NCBI GenBank assembly: GCA_032158295.1
Contig: CM063248.1
Location: forward strand, 22,283,273 to 22,347,272
Direction: 5' to 3'
Source of the DNA: Pycnopodia helianthoides
Lineage: Eukaryota; Echinodermata; Asteroidea; Forcipulatida; Asteriidae
Length of the DNA stretch: 64,000 nt
In this document: in pieces, positions 1 to 20,299 of the stretch
Numbering within the stretch: position 1 is the first letter of the stretch
How the letters are laid out: each line of letters opens with the position of its first letter
Notes under the pieces: generated by a model
Told to the model about the DNA's origin: nothing
The model's input: only the letters and a program-made list of their open reading frames with translations
Database searches by the model: none
Made by a program: the position numbers and the translations under genes

Positions 1-105
1 AGACTCTGCATCACCCCAAACGAAAGAAAAATCTTTGTGACGGCGCAAATTTTTCTCATTGATGCAGACTCTGCATCATTCCCAAACTCAGGAGAAACGT
101 CTGTG

Positions 106-495
106 TTAAAGGAACATTACAGAATTGGTTGTTGCTAACAAAACAGTTGCTGGCAGTGTGAGCACTTTATGTTATCCACCATATACATAAACTGACAAAC
201 CTGTAGAAGTTTGAGATCGCTCGGCCATCTGGGTCACGAGAAAATAGTGAAAACCGATTACACATTTGCATGAAATCATATAGATTCAACCATGAATAAA
301 ACGCTCACTGAGCGATAAACTCCAATCGGAAATTAGTTTATTCATTTCTCATCAATAATGGGATTTCAGACAGAAATATTTCAAGGGATGTTTTCTACTT
401 TCATCACCATTAGACCGTGTAAGTTTTATGTAAATCTGTGATCGAAAGTATATTTTACAAGTTTTTTTCTTACCAATTCTGTAATGTTCTTTTAA
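106..495 (+). mobile_element. TTAA-flanked MITE, array copy 1
   Basis: The element begins TTAAAGGAACATTACAGAAT and ends with the inverse, ACCAATTCTGTAATGTTC then TTTTAA, so it has ~20-bp terminal inverted repeats and TTAA at both ends. TTAA target duplication is typical of piggyBac-type elements. It is ~390 bp, has no coding capacity, and carries a short central palindrome, CGCTCACTGAGCG. The assignment to the piggyBac superfamily is an inference from the TTAA flanks. Confidence 0.85.
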
Positions 496-1374
496 GGCAC
501 ATATTTTTTCTTATTGATGGAGACTTTGCATCAGTCCAAACACTGGAGAAAGATTGTGCGGTGGGGCAGATTATTATTATTTATATAAACTCTGCGTCAC
601 TTTAATTACAGGAGAAAGTCTGTATTACAGCGCTGATTTTTCCTAATGATGTAGATTTTGCATCACATCAAACACAGGGAGAATCTGTGTGACGGCACAG
701 ATTTTTATGATTGATGTAGACTCTGCATCACTCCATAAACAGGAGAAAGTCTTTGTGACAGCACAGTTTTTTCCTAATGATGTAGACTCTGCATCACTCC
801 CACACTCAAGAGAAAGTCTATGTGACGGCACAGATTTTTCTTATTGTGATAGACTCTGCATCACTCCAAACACTGGGGAAAGTTTGTTTAGGATTGCTTA
901 CTATTTTCTACTTATTGACGTAGACTCTTCGTCACTCCAAACACAGGAGAAAATTAAGTCGGCGCAGCTTCTACATAGAAAGTCCTTTTACCATGATCGT
1001 ACCATAAAACAAAATCACAAAACTTAATTGTAAATGTTGTTATAATCTTCTTGCAGATAGTTATAATCATGAACCTGTAACTACCTGATTAACCAGTGGA
1101 AACTGCAAGCCCTTAATCATCCTGACATCAATTGTACCTCCTTGAGGATAGAGCATCTAAAGAAAAGAACTGACTTACCAAGGTATCTTTTTTGGTGTCT
1201 TATTTTGTTTTTCACCAAAACTTAAGTCCTGAAGCTGCCTGCAACTGTTCCGTTTGTAAATCCTGAACCTGCCAACAATCAGTTTAAAAAAACACAGGAG
1301 AAAGTCGATGTAGTGGCAAATATTTTTTCTTATTGATGTAAACTTTGCTTCAATCCAAACACATGAGAAAGTCT

Positions 1375-1495
<121 letters not shown>

Positions 1496-2345
1496 TGATC
1501 GAAAGTATATTTTACAAGTTTTTTTCTTACCAATTCTGTAATGTTCTTTTAAGGCACATATTTTTTCTTATTGATGGAGACTTTGCATCAGTCCAAACAC
1601 TGGAGAAAGATTGTGCGGTGGGGCAGATTATTATTATTTATATAAACTCTGCGTCACTTTAATTACAGGAGAAAGTCTGTATTACAGCGCTGATTTTTCC
1701 TAATGATGTAGATTTTGCATCACATCAAACACAGGGAGAATCTGTGTGACGGCACAGATTTTTATGATTGATGTAGACTCTGCATCACTCCATAAACAGG
1801 AGAAAGTCTTTGTGACAGCACAGTTTTTTCCTAATGATGTAGACTCTGCATCACTCCCACACTCAAGAGAAAGTCTATGTGACGGCACAGATTTTTCTTA
1901 TTGTGATAGACTCTGCATCACTCCAAACACTGGGGAAAGTTTGTTTAGGATTGCTTACTATTTTCTACTTATTGACGTAGACTCTTCGTCACTCCAAACA
2001 CAGGAGAAAATTAAGTCGGCGCAGCTTCTACATAGAAAGTCCTTTTACCATGATCGTACCATAAAACAAAATCACAAAACTTAATTGTAAATGTTGTTAT
2101 AATCTTCTTGCAGATAGTTATAATCATGAACCTGTAACTACCTGATTAACCAGTGGAAACTGCAAGCCCTTAATCATCCTGACATCAATTGTACCTCCTT
2201 GAGGATAGAGCATCTAAAGAAAAGAACCTGACTTACCAAGGTATCTTTTTTGGTGTCTTATTTTGTTTTTCACCAAAACTTAAGTCCTGAAGCTGCCTGC
2301 AACTGTTCCGTTTGTAAATCCTGAACCTGCCAACAATCAGTTTAA

Positions 2346-2568
2346 AAAAAACACAGGAGAAAGTCGATGTAGTGGCAAATATTTTTTCTTATTGATGTAA
2401 ACTTTGCTTCAATCCAAACACATGAGAAAGTCTGTTTGACGGCACATATTTTTGTTATTGCTGAAGACTCTGCATCACCCAAACGAAAGAAAAAATCTTT
2501 GTGACGGCGCAAATTTTTCTCATTGATGCAGACTCTGCATCATTCCCAAACTCAGGAGAACGTCTGTG
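2346..2568 (+). repeat. ~66-bp minisatellite monomers, left of the MITE
   Basis: This is a representative block. Monomers follow the pattern GATGTAGACTCTGCATCACT, then CCAAACACAGGAGAAAGTCT, then GTGTGACGGCACAGATTTTT, then CTTATT, for a total of 66 bp. They are diverged from one another within a unit but conserved between units, the expected order if the minisatellite arose first and the 1.4-kb unit was amplified later. The monomer series resumes at 2961 after the MITE and continues to about 3450. Confidence 0.9.
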
Positions 2569-2960
2569 TTAAAGGAACATTACAGAATTGGTTGTTGCTA
2601 ACAAAACAGTTGCTGGCAGTGTGAGCACTTTATGTTATCCACCATATACATAAACTGACAAACCTGTAGAAGTTTGAGATCGCTCGGCCATCTGGGTCAC
2701 GAGAAAATAGTGAAAACCGATTACACATTTGCATGAAATCATATAGATTCAACCAATGAATAAAACGCTCACTGAGCGATAAACTCCAATCGGAAAATTA
2801 GTTTATTCATTTCTCATCAATAATGGGATTTCAGACAGAAATATTTCAAGGGATGTTTTCTACTTTCATCACCATTAGACCGTGTAAGTTTTATGTAAAT
2901 CTGTGATCGAAAGTATATTTTACAAGTTTTTTTCTTACCAATTCTGTAATGTTCTTTTAA
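2569..2960 (+). mobile_element. TTAA-flanked MITE, array copy 3
   Basis: Intact copy with both terminal inverted repeats. It splits a 66-bp monomer exactly at the place where other monomers read GTGTGAC/GGCACA, here GTGTTAA...TTAAGGCACA. This shows that the MITE inserted into the minisatellite before the 1.4-kb unit was amplified. Confidence 0.9.
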
Positions 2961-3974
2961 GGCACATATTTTTTCTTATTGATGGAGACTTTGCATCAGT
3001 CCAAACACTGGAGAAAGATTGTGCGGTGGGGCAGATTATTATTATTTATATAAACTCTGCGTCACTTTAATTACAGGAGAAAGTCTGTATTACAGCGCTG
3101 ATTTTTCCTAATGATGTAGATTTTGCATCACATCAAAACAGGGAGAATCTGTGTGACGGCACAGATTTTTATGATTGATGTAGACTCTGCATCACTCCAT
3201 AAACAGGAGAAAGTCTTTGTGACAGCACAGTTTTTTCCTAATGATGTAGACTCTGCATCACTCCCACACTCAAGAGAAAGTCTATGTGACGGCACAGATT
3301 TTTCTTATTGTGATAGACTCTGCATCACTCCAAACACTGGGGAAAGTTTGTTTAGGATTGCTTACTATTTTCTACTTATTGACGTAGACTCTTCGTCACT
3401 CCAAACACAGGAGAAAATTAAGTCGGCGCAGCTTCTACATAGAAAGTCCTTTTACCATGATCGTACCATAAAACAAAATCACAAAACTTAATTGTAAATG
3501 TTGTTATAATCTTCTTGCAGATAGTTATAATCATGAACCTGTAACTACCTGATTAACCAGTGGAAACTGCAAGCCCTTAATCATCCTGACATCAATTGTA
3601 CCTCCTTGAGGATAGAGCATCTAAAGAAAAGAACCTGACTTACCAAGGTATCTTTTTTGGTGTCTTATTTTGTTTTCACCAAAACTTAAGTCCTGAAGCT
3701 GCCTGCAACTGTTCCGTTTGTAAATCCTGAACCTGCCAACAATCAGTTTAAAAACACAGGAGAAAGTCTATGTAGTGGCAAATATTTTTTCTTATTGATG
3801 TAAAACTTTGCTTCAATCCAAACACATGAGAAAGTCTGTTTGACGGCACATATTTTTGTTATTGCTGAAGACTCTGCATCACTCCCAAACGAAAGAAAAA
3901 ATCTTTGTGACGGCGCAAATTTTTCTCATTGATGCAGACTCTGCATCATTCCCAAACTCAGGAGAACGTCTGTG

Positions 3975-4366
3975 TTAAAGGAACATTACAGAATTGGTTG
4001 TTGCTAACAAAACAGTTGCTGGCAGTGTGAGCACTTTATGTTATCCACCATATACATAAACTGACAAACCTGTAGAAGTTTGAGATCGCTCGGCCATCTG
4101 GGTCACGAGAAAATAGTGAAAACCGATTACACATTTGCATGAAATCATATAGATTCAACCATGAATTAAAACGCTCACTGAGCGATAAACTCCAATCGGA
4201 AAATTAGTTTATTCATTTCTCATCAATAATGGGATTTCAGACAGAAATATTTCAAGGGATGTTTTCTACTTTCATCACCATTAGACCGTGTAAGTTTTAT
4301 GTAAATCTGTGATCGAAAGTATATTTTACAAGTTTTTTTCTTACCAATTCTGTAATGTTCTTTTAA
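3975..4366 (+). mobile_element. TTAA-flanked MITE, array copy 4
   Basis: Same element and same insertion point in the monomer as the other array copies. The 3' terminus has T where dispersed copies have C (GTTCTTTTAA against GTTCCTTTAA). Array copies therefore descend from one insertion. Confidence 0.9.
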
Positions 4367-5105
4367 GGCACATATTTTTTCTTATTGATGGAGACTTTGC
4401 ATCAGTCCAAACACTGGAGAAAGATTGTGCGGTGGGGCAGATTATTATTATTTATATAAACTCTGCGTCACTTTAATTACAGGAGAAAGTCTGTATTACA
4501 GCGCTGATTTTTCCTAATGATGTAGATTTTGCATCACATCAAACACAGGGAGAATCTGTGTGACGGCACAGATTTTTATGATTGATGTAGACTCTGCATC
4601 ACTCCATAAACAGGAGAAAGTCTTTGTGACAGCACAGTTTTTTCCTAATGATGTAGACTCTGCATCACTCCCACACTCAAGAGAAAGTCTATGTGACGGC
4701 ACAGATTTTTCTTATTGTGATAGACTCTGCATCACTCCAAACACTGGGGAAAGTTTGTTTAGGATTGCTTACTATTTTCTACTTATTGACGTAGACTCTT
4801 CGTCACTCCAAACACAGGAGAAAATTAAGTCGGCGCAGCTTCTACATAGAAAGTCCTTTTACCATGATCGTACCATAAAACAAAATCACAAAACTTAATT
4901 GTAAATGTTGTTATAATCTTCTTGCAGATAGTTATAATCATGAACCTGTAACTACCTGATTAACCAGTGGAAACTGCAAGCCCTTAATCATCCTGACATC
5001 AATTGTACCTCCTTGAGGATAGAGCATCTAAAGAAAAGAACCTGACTTACCAAGGTATCTTTTTTGGTGTCTTATTTTGTTTTCACCAAAACTTAAGTCC
5101 TGAAC

Positions 5106-6330
5106 ACTGAGCGATAACTCCATCGGAAATTAGTTTATTCATTCTCATCATAAGGATTTCAGACAGAATATTTCAAGGATGTTTTACTTTCATCCCATAG
5201 ACGTGTAAGTTTATGTAAATCTGTGATCGAAAGTATTTTACAAGTTTTTTTACCATTCTGTAATGTTCTTTTAAGGCACAATTTTTATTGATGGAGACTT
5301 TGCTCAGTCAACATGGAGAAGATTGTGCGGTGGCAGATTATTATTTTTATATAAACTCTGGTCACTTTAATTAAGGAGAAAGTCTGTATTACAGCGCTGA
5401 TTTTTCTATGAGTAGATTTTGCATCCATCAACACAGGGAATTGTGTGACGGCACAGATTTTATGATTGGTAGATCTGCATCACTCATAAACAGGAGAAGT
5501 CTTGTGACAGCACAGTTTTCCTAATGATGTAGACTCTGCATCCTCACACTCAAGAGAAGTCTATGTGACGGCAGATTTTTCTTATTGTGATAGATCTGCA
5601 TCACTCCAAACATGGGAAAGTTTGTTAGGATTGCTTATATTTTATTATTGAGTAGACTCTTCGTCACTCAAACACGGGAAAATTAAGTCGGCGCAGCTTC
5701 TACATAGAAGTCCTTTTACATGATCGTACCATAAAACAAATACAAATAATTGTAATGTTGTTATAATCTTCTGCAGATAGTTTAATCATGAACTGTAATA
5801 CTGATTAACAGTGGAAATGCAGCCCTTAATCTCCTGACATCATTGTACTCTTGAGGATAGAGCATCTAAGAAAGAACCTGACTTACAAGTTCTTTTTGGT
5901 GTCTTTTTTTTTCACAAAACTAAGTCTGAGCTGCCTGCAACTGTTCGTTTGTAATCTGACTGCCAACAATCGTTAAAAAACAAGGAGAAAGTCATGTAGT
6001 GGCAAATATTTTTCTTTTGATGTAACTTTGCTTCACCAACACATGAGAAGTTGTTTGCGGCACTATTTTTGTTATGCTGAAGACTCTGCATCACCCAACG
6101 AAGAAAATCTTTGTGCGGCGAAATTTCTCTTGATGCAGACTCTGCTCATTCCCAAACTCAGGAGACGTCTGTGTTAAGGAACATTACAGATGGTTGTTGC
6201 TAACAAACAGTTGCTGGCAGTGTGAGCACTTTATGTTATCCACCATTACATAACTGACAAACTGTAGAAGTTTGAGATCGCCGGCCATCTGGGTCACGAG
6301 AAAATAGTGAAAACGATTACACATTTGCAT
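5106..6330 (+). repeat. Deletion-rich, 5'-truncated copy of the 1.4-kb unit
   Basis: At 5106 the array jumps from CCTGAA into the middle of the MITE (CACTGAGCGATAACTCC). From there the sequence tracks the normal unit but with frequent single-base losses. The stretch between landmarks is about 1.30 kb instead of 1.41 kb. Such a pattern fits a poor long-read consensus better than biological decay, because substitutions are rare. Confidence 0.75.
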
Positions 6331-6553
6331 GAAATCATTAGATTCAACCATGAATAAAACGCTCATGAGCGATAAACTCCAATCGGAAAATTAGTTTATT
6401 CATTTCTCTCAATAATGGGATTTTCAGACAGAAATATTTCAAGGGATGTTTTCTACTTTCATCACATTAGACCGTGTAAGTTTTATGTAAATCTTGTGAT
6501 CGAAAGTATATTTTACAAGTTTTTTTCTTACCAATTCTGTAATGTTCTTTTAA
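6174..6553 (+). mobile_element. TTAA-flanked MITE, array copy 6
   Basis: Full-length copy with several single-base losses in its first ~150 bp (for example TTAAGGAACATTACAGA with an A missing). After about 6400 it returns to the clean array sequence. It marks the end of the error-dense unit. Confidence 0.8.
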
Positions 6554-7568
6554 GGCACATATTTTTTCTTATTGATGGAGACTTTGCATCAGTCCAAACA
6601 CTGGAGAAAGATTGTGCGGTGGGGCAGATTATTATTATTTATATAAACTCTGCGTCACTTTAATTACAGGAGAAAGTCTGTATTACAGCGCTGATTTTTC
6701 CTAATGATGTAGATTTTGCATCACATCAAACACAGGGAGAATCTGTGTGACGGCACAGATTTTTATGATTGATGTAGACTCTGCATCACTCCATAAACAG
6801 GAGAAAGTCTTTGTGACAGCACAGTTTTTTCCTAATGATGTAGACTCTGCATCACTCCCACACTCAAGAGAAAGTCTATGTGACGGCACAGATTTTTCTT
6901 ATTGTGATAGACTCTGCATCACTCCAAACACTGGGGAAAGTTTGTTTAGGATTGCTTACTATTTTCTACTTATTGACGTAGACTCTTCGTCACTCCAAAC
7001 ACAGGAGAAAATTAAGTCGGCGCAGCTTCTACATAGAAAGTCCTTTTACCATGATCGTACCATAAAACAAAATCACAAAACTTAATTGTAAATGTTGTTA
7101 TAATCTTCTTGCAGATAGTTATAATCATGAACCTGTAACTACCTGATTAACCAGTGGAAACTGCAAGCCCTTAATCATCCTGACATCAATTGTACCTCCT
7201 TGAGGATAGAGCATCTAAAGAAAAGAACCTGACTTACCAAGGTATCTTTTTTGGTGTCTTATTTTTTTTCACCAAAACTTAAGTCCTGAAGCTGCCTGCA
7301 ACTGTTCCGTTTGTAAATCCTGAACCTGCCAACAATCAGTTTAAAAAAACACAGGAGAAAGTCGATGTAGTGGCAAATATTTTTTCTTATTGATGTAAAC
7401 TTTGCTTCAATCCAAACACATGAGAAAGTCTGTTTGACGGCACATATTTTTGTTATTGCTGAAGACTCTGCATCACTCCCAAACGAAAGAAAAAATCTTT
7501 GTGACGGCGCAAATTTTTCTCATTGATGCAGACTCTGCATCATTCCCAAACTCAGGAGAACGTCTGTG

Positions 7569-7961
7569 TTAAAGGAACATTACAGAATTGGTTGTTGCTA
7601 ACAAAACAGTTGCTGGCAGTGTGAGCACTTTATGTTATCCACCATATACATAAACTGACAAACCTGTAGAAGTTTGAGATCGCTCGGCCATCTGGGTCAC
7701 GAGAAAATAGTGAAAACCGATTACACATTTGCATGAAATCATATAGATTCAACCAATGAATAAAACGCTCACTGAGCGATAAACTCCAATCGGAAAATTA
7801 GTTTATTCATTTCTCATCAATAATGGGATTTCAGACAGAAATATTTCAAGGGATGTTTTCTACTTTCATCACCATTAGACCGTGTAAGTTTTATGTAAAT
7901 CTGTGATCGAAAGTATATTTTACAAGTTTTTTTTCTTACCAATTCTGTAATGTTCTTTTAA
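7569..7961 (+). mobile_element. TTAA-flanked MITE, array copy 7
   Basis: Intact copy with both inverted termini and TTAA flanks, nearly identical to the copy at 2569-2960. Confidence 0.9.
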
Positions 7962-8559
7962 GGCACATATTTTTTCTTATTGATGGAGACTTTGCATCAG
8001 TCCAAACACTGGAGAAAGATTGTGCGGTGGGGCAGATTATTATTATTTATATAAACTCTGCGTCACTTTAATTACAGGAGAAAGTCTGTATTACAGCGCT
8101 GATTTTTCCTAATGATGTAGATTTTGCATCACATCAAACACAGGGAGAATCTGTGTGACGGCACAGATTTTTATGATTGATGTAGACTCTGCATCACTCC
8201 ATAAACAGGAGAAAGTCTTTGTGACAGCACAGTTTTTTCCTAATGATGTAGACTCTGCATCACTCCCACACTCAAGAGAAAGTCTATGTGACGGCACAGA
8301 TTTTTCTTATTGTGATAGACTCTGCATCACTCCAAACACTGGGGAAAGTTTGTTTAGGATTGCTTACTATTTTCTACTTATTGACGTAGACTCTTCGTCA
8401 CTCCAAACACAGGAGAAAATTAAGTCGGCGCAGCTTCTACATAGAAAGTCCTTTTACCATGATCGTACCATAAAACAAAATCACAAAACTTAATTGTAAA
8501 TGTTGTTATAATCTTCTTGCAGATAGTTATAATCATGAACCTGTAACTACCTGATTAAA

Positions 8560-17810
<9,251 letters not shown>

Positions 17811-17910
17811 NNNNNNNNNNNNNNNNNNNNNNNNNNNNNNNNNNNNNNNNNNNNNNNNNNNNNNNNNNNNNNNNNNNNNNNNNNNNNNNNNNNNNNNNNN
17901 NNNNNNNNNN
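17811..17910. other. Assembly gap (100 N)
   Basis: One hundred N, the conventional size for a gap of unknown length. The left side is satellite and the right side is unrelated GC-richer DNA, so linkage across it is a scaffolding claim only. Confidence 0.99.
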
Positions 17911-18131
17911 GTATGGGAACAAGGTTTCCCAATCAGCCACAAGATGCCCAGAACCACAATGTATAGTATTAAATTGAGGAGTATGGGAGTTGGCTAATTC
18001 TAGCTCAGAAAGCAGACACCAGGTACAGAAAATTACTACTACTACCATCTCACACCCATTGCTGCACATGGCTGGCAAGTGGGGCGGCGTAATCAAATGG
18101 GCATAGCTACCCACATCATGCTCATGCATAC

Positions 18132-18253
18132 CTGTGGGGCTGGGGGGGCAGCATAGAACTTGGCACGGATGGAGCTTTGTTGACGTTGTTGCAGTGGCTG
18201 CCGCGAGGGGCCTGGGCCCGCGGCTTCTTTCTCCGTTTCGCGGGGTGTGCCAT
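18132..18253 (-). CDS. Candidate first coding exon (basic, proline-rich N-terminus)
   Basis: On the minus strand an ATG in a good context (GAGATGG) opens a frame beginning MAHPAKRRKKPR. It runs for 40 codons plus 2 bases and then meets a donor-like CAG|GTATGC. The exon lies in the most GC- and CpG-rich part of the neighbourhood (about 18060-18260), as expected for a 5' exon near a promoter. The encoded stretch is strongly basic at the start (KRRKKPR, nuclear-localisation-like) and Ser/Pro-rich after. I do not recognise the family. If the gene continues, it runs toward the gap, so downstream exons may be lost in it. The minus frame stays open past the donor through 17911, but that part does not look like conserved protein. 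Confidence 0.35.
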
Positions 18254-18316
18254 CTCAGTAGCTTAGCCGACAACGAACAACCTCTCGGTCGTGCATGAAC
18301 TACAGCTTTATTAATT

Positions 18317-18762
18317 ATGAGTGAAAAAGTTGCTGAAGTCACGTCCGATGCGGATGAGAACCGAAAACGATTTTTAGAAGAAAATTATAAAATTAACGTT
18401 AGTCAGTTCACGAAAAGGTCGTCGCTCCTCGACACGATATCGAAAAGAAAATTAACTAGCACGTAGCAGATGAGTTGTCGATTGTCGATGAGTTAAAGCC
18501 AGAAACGGAAATCTGAAATTGTCGTTCTTCCACGAAAGCTGATTAAAAAATGCACTCGGCGGCGAGAGTAATTTGTAGAAGTCCAGGTATACGGAGCAAG
18601 TTAAGTGTGAAAATAACTTTTCCAGTTCACCAAAAAGGCATCCAGAAAGAAAATCACTCCAGTGGCAAAACCGATAAGCAAAGTGTAGAAGAATCACTAT
18701 TTATTTATTTATTTATTTATTTATTTTTTCAGCAAGAACGACAAATTAATAAAATTGTGTGA
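18317..18762 (+). pseudogene. Broken coding fragment, possibly retroelement-derived
   Basis: A plus-strand ATG opens a 49-codon frame (18317-18466) starting MSEKVAEVTSDADENRKRF, rich in Lys, Glu and Arg. Protein-like sequence continues in shifted frames (ADELSIVDELKPETE from about 18467; MHSAARVICRSPG from 18550) up to a (TTTA)n run. The pattern of charged sequence in several frames suggests a decayed frame with indels, for example the start of a gag-like protein. No diagnostic motif is visible, so the family is not assigned. Its ATG lies only 64 bp from that of the divergent minus-strand exon. Confidence 0.25.
18699..18727 (+). repeat. (TTTA)n microsatellite
   Basis: About seven TTTA units followed by a short T run. 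Confidence 0.9.
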
Positions 18763-19174
18763 TCACAAAATTAACAGGGTCCGTTCACTTTGAAAGGCAG
18801 TGACAAAGTGACTTTGACATGATAGCTTATCCCGCTCTAATAAACGCGTCCCCAACAACGCAAGGTAAACAATAAAATTAATTGGCTAATGTTGTCATCT
18901 TTAACACCCTATTGGCTAATTGTCAACCCAAACACATTTATGCACAGAGGACTGTTAAACAAAGCAACGTAAACAATTTGCCCACGTAAACAAATTACCT
19001 AAGTTACTCAACATTAATGCACGGCACCCGGTCGCGCATCCCTGCCCGCACGGGAAATACCCCTTAGGCTTATACAATTTTTAACCGCACTGAACAGCAC
19101 ACGTACCGTGTGGGGGAGCTAACAACAGACACCCGTTCGCCCTGTGTATAAAGCATTTTATCATTGATGGATAA
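18763..19174. other. Unassigned DNA before the satellite
   Basis: No gene, tandem unit or known element seen. It contains several AACAAAG/GTAAACAA phrases (for example 18863, 18967, 18984) and a GC-richer piece at 19020-19140. The 50-bp satellite starts at about 19175. Confidence 0.6.
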
Positions 19175-20299
19175 AATGTGATAAGCTGTCTGTTCTTCAT
19201 TTCACCAAAGCTACTATAAAGTGTTTGGGTGAGAACAAGCTTTCAATTGTTAAACATCTCAGCAAAGCCAGAGTGTTTGGCACAGAACAAGCTGTTTGTT
19301 CTACATCTCAGCAAAGCTAGAGTGTATGGGTGAGAACAAGCTGTTTGTTCTACATCTCAGCAAAGCTAGAGTGTACGGGCACAGGCAATCTCCTAAGTGT
19401 TTTACATCTCAGCAAAGCTAGTGTGTATTGGTGAGAACGAGCTGTTTGTTCTACATCTCAGCAAAGCTAGAGTGTATGGGTTAGGGCAATCTCTTAAGGG
19501 TTCTTTATCTCAGCAAAGCTGGAGTAAGTTGTTTGTTCTACATCTCAGCAAAGCTAGAGTGTACAGGTAAGGGCAATCTCATATGTGTTTTACATCGCAG
19601 CAAAGCTAGAGTGTATGGGTGAGAACAAGCTGTTTGTTCTACATATCAGCAAAGCTAGAGTGTACAAGTTAGGGCAATCTCATAAGTGTTTTACATCTCA
19701 GCAAAGCTAGAGTGTTTGGGTGAGAACCAGCTGTTTGTTCTACATCTTAGCAAAGCTAAAGAGTACGGGTAAGGGCAATCTCAAAGGTGTTTTACATAGC
19801 AGCAAAGCTAGAGTGTATGGGTGAAAACAAGTTGTTTGTTCTACATCTCAGCAAAGCTAGAGTGTACAGGTAAGGGCAATCTCATAAGTGTTTTACATCT
19901 CAGCAAAGCTAGGGTGTATGGGTGAGAACAAGCTGTTTGTTCTATATCACAGCAAAGCTAGAGTGTACGGGTAAGGGCAATCCCGTAAGTGTTTTACATC
20001 TCAGCAAAGCTAGTGTGTATTGGTGAGAACAAGCTGTTTGTTCTACATATCAGCAAAGCTAGAGTGTATGGGTAAGGGCAATCTGATAAGTGTTTAACAT
20101 CTCAGCAAAGCTAGAGTGTATGGGTGAGAACAAGCTGTTTGTTCTACATCTCAGCAAAGCTAGAGTGTACAGGTAAGGGCAATCTCATAAGGTTCTTTAT
20201 CTCAGCAAAGCTGGAGTATATAGGTGAGAATAAGCTGTCTGTTCTTCATTTCGACAAAGCTACTGTAAAGTGTTTGGGTGAGAACAAGCTTTCAATTGT

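Noticed and set aside
643..1027. Open frames of 62 and 112 codons repeated in each 1.4-kb unit
   Set aside because: They follow the 66-bp periodicity (a multiple of three) and overlap on opposite strands. No start context or motif suggests translation.
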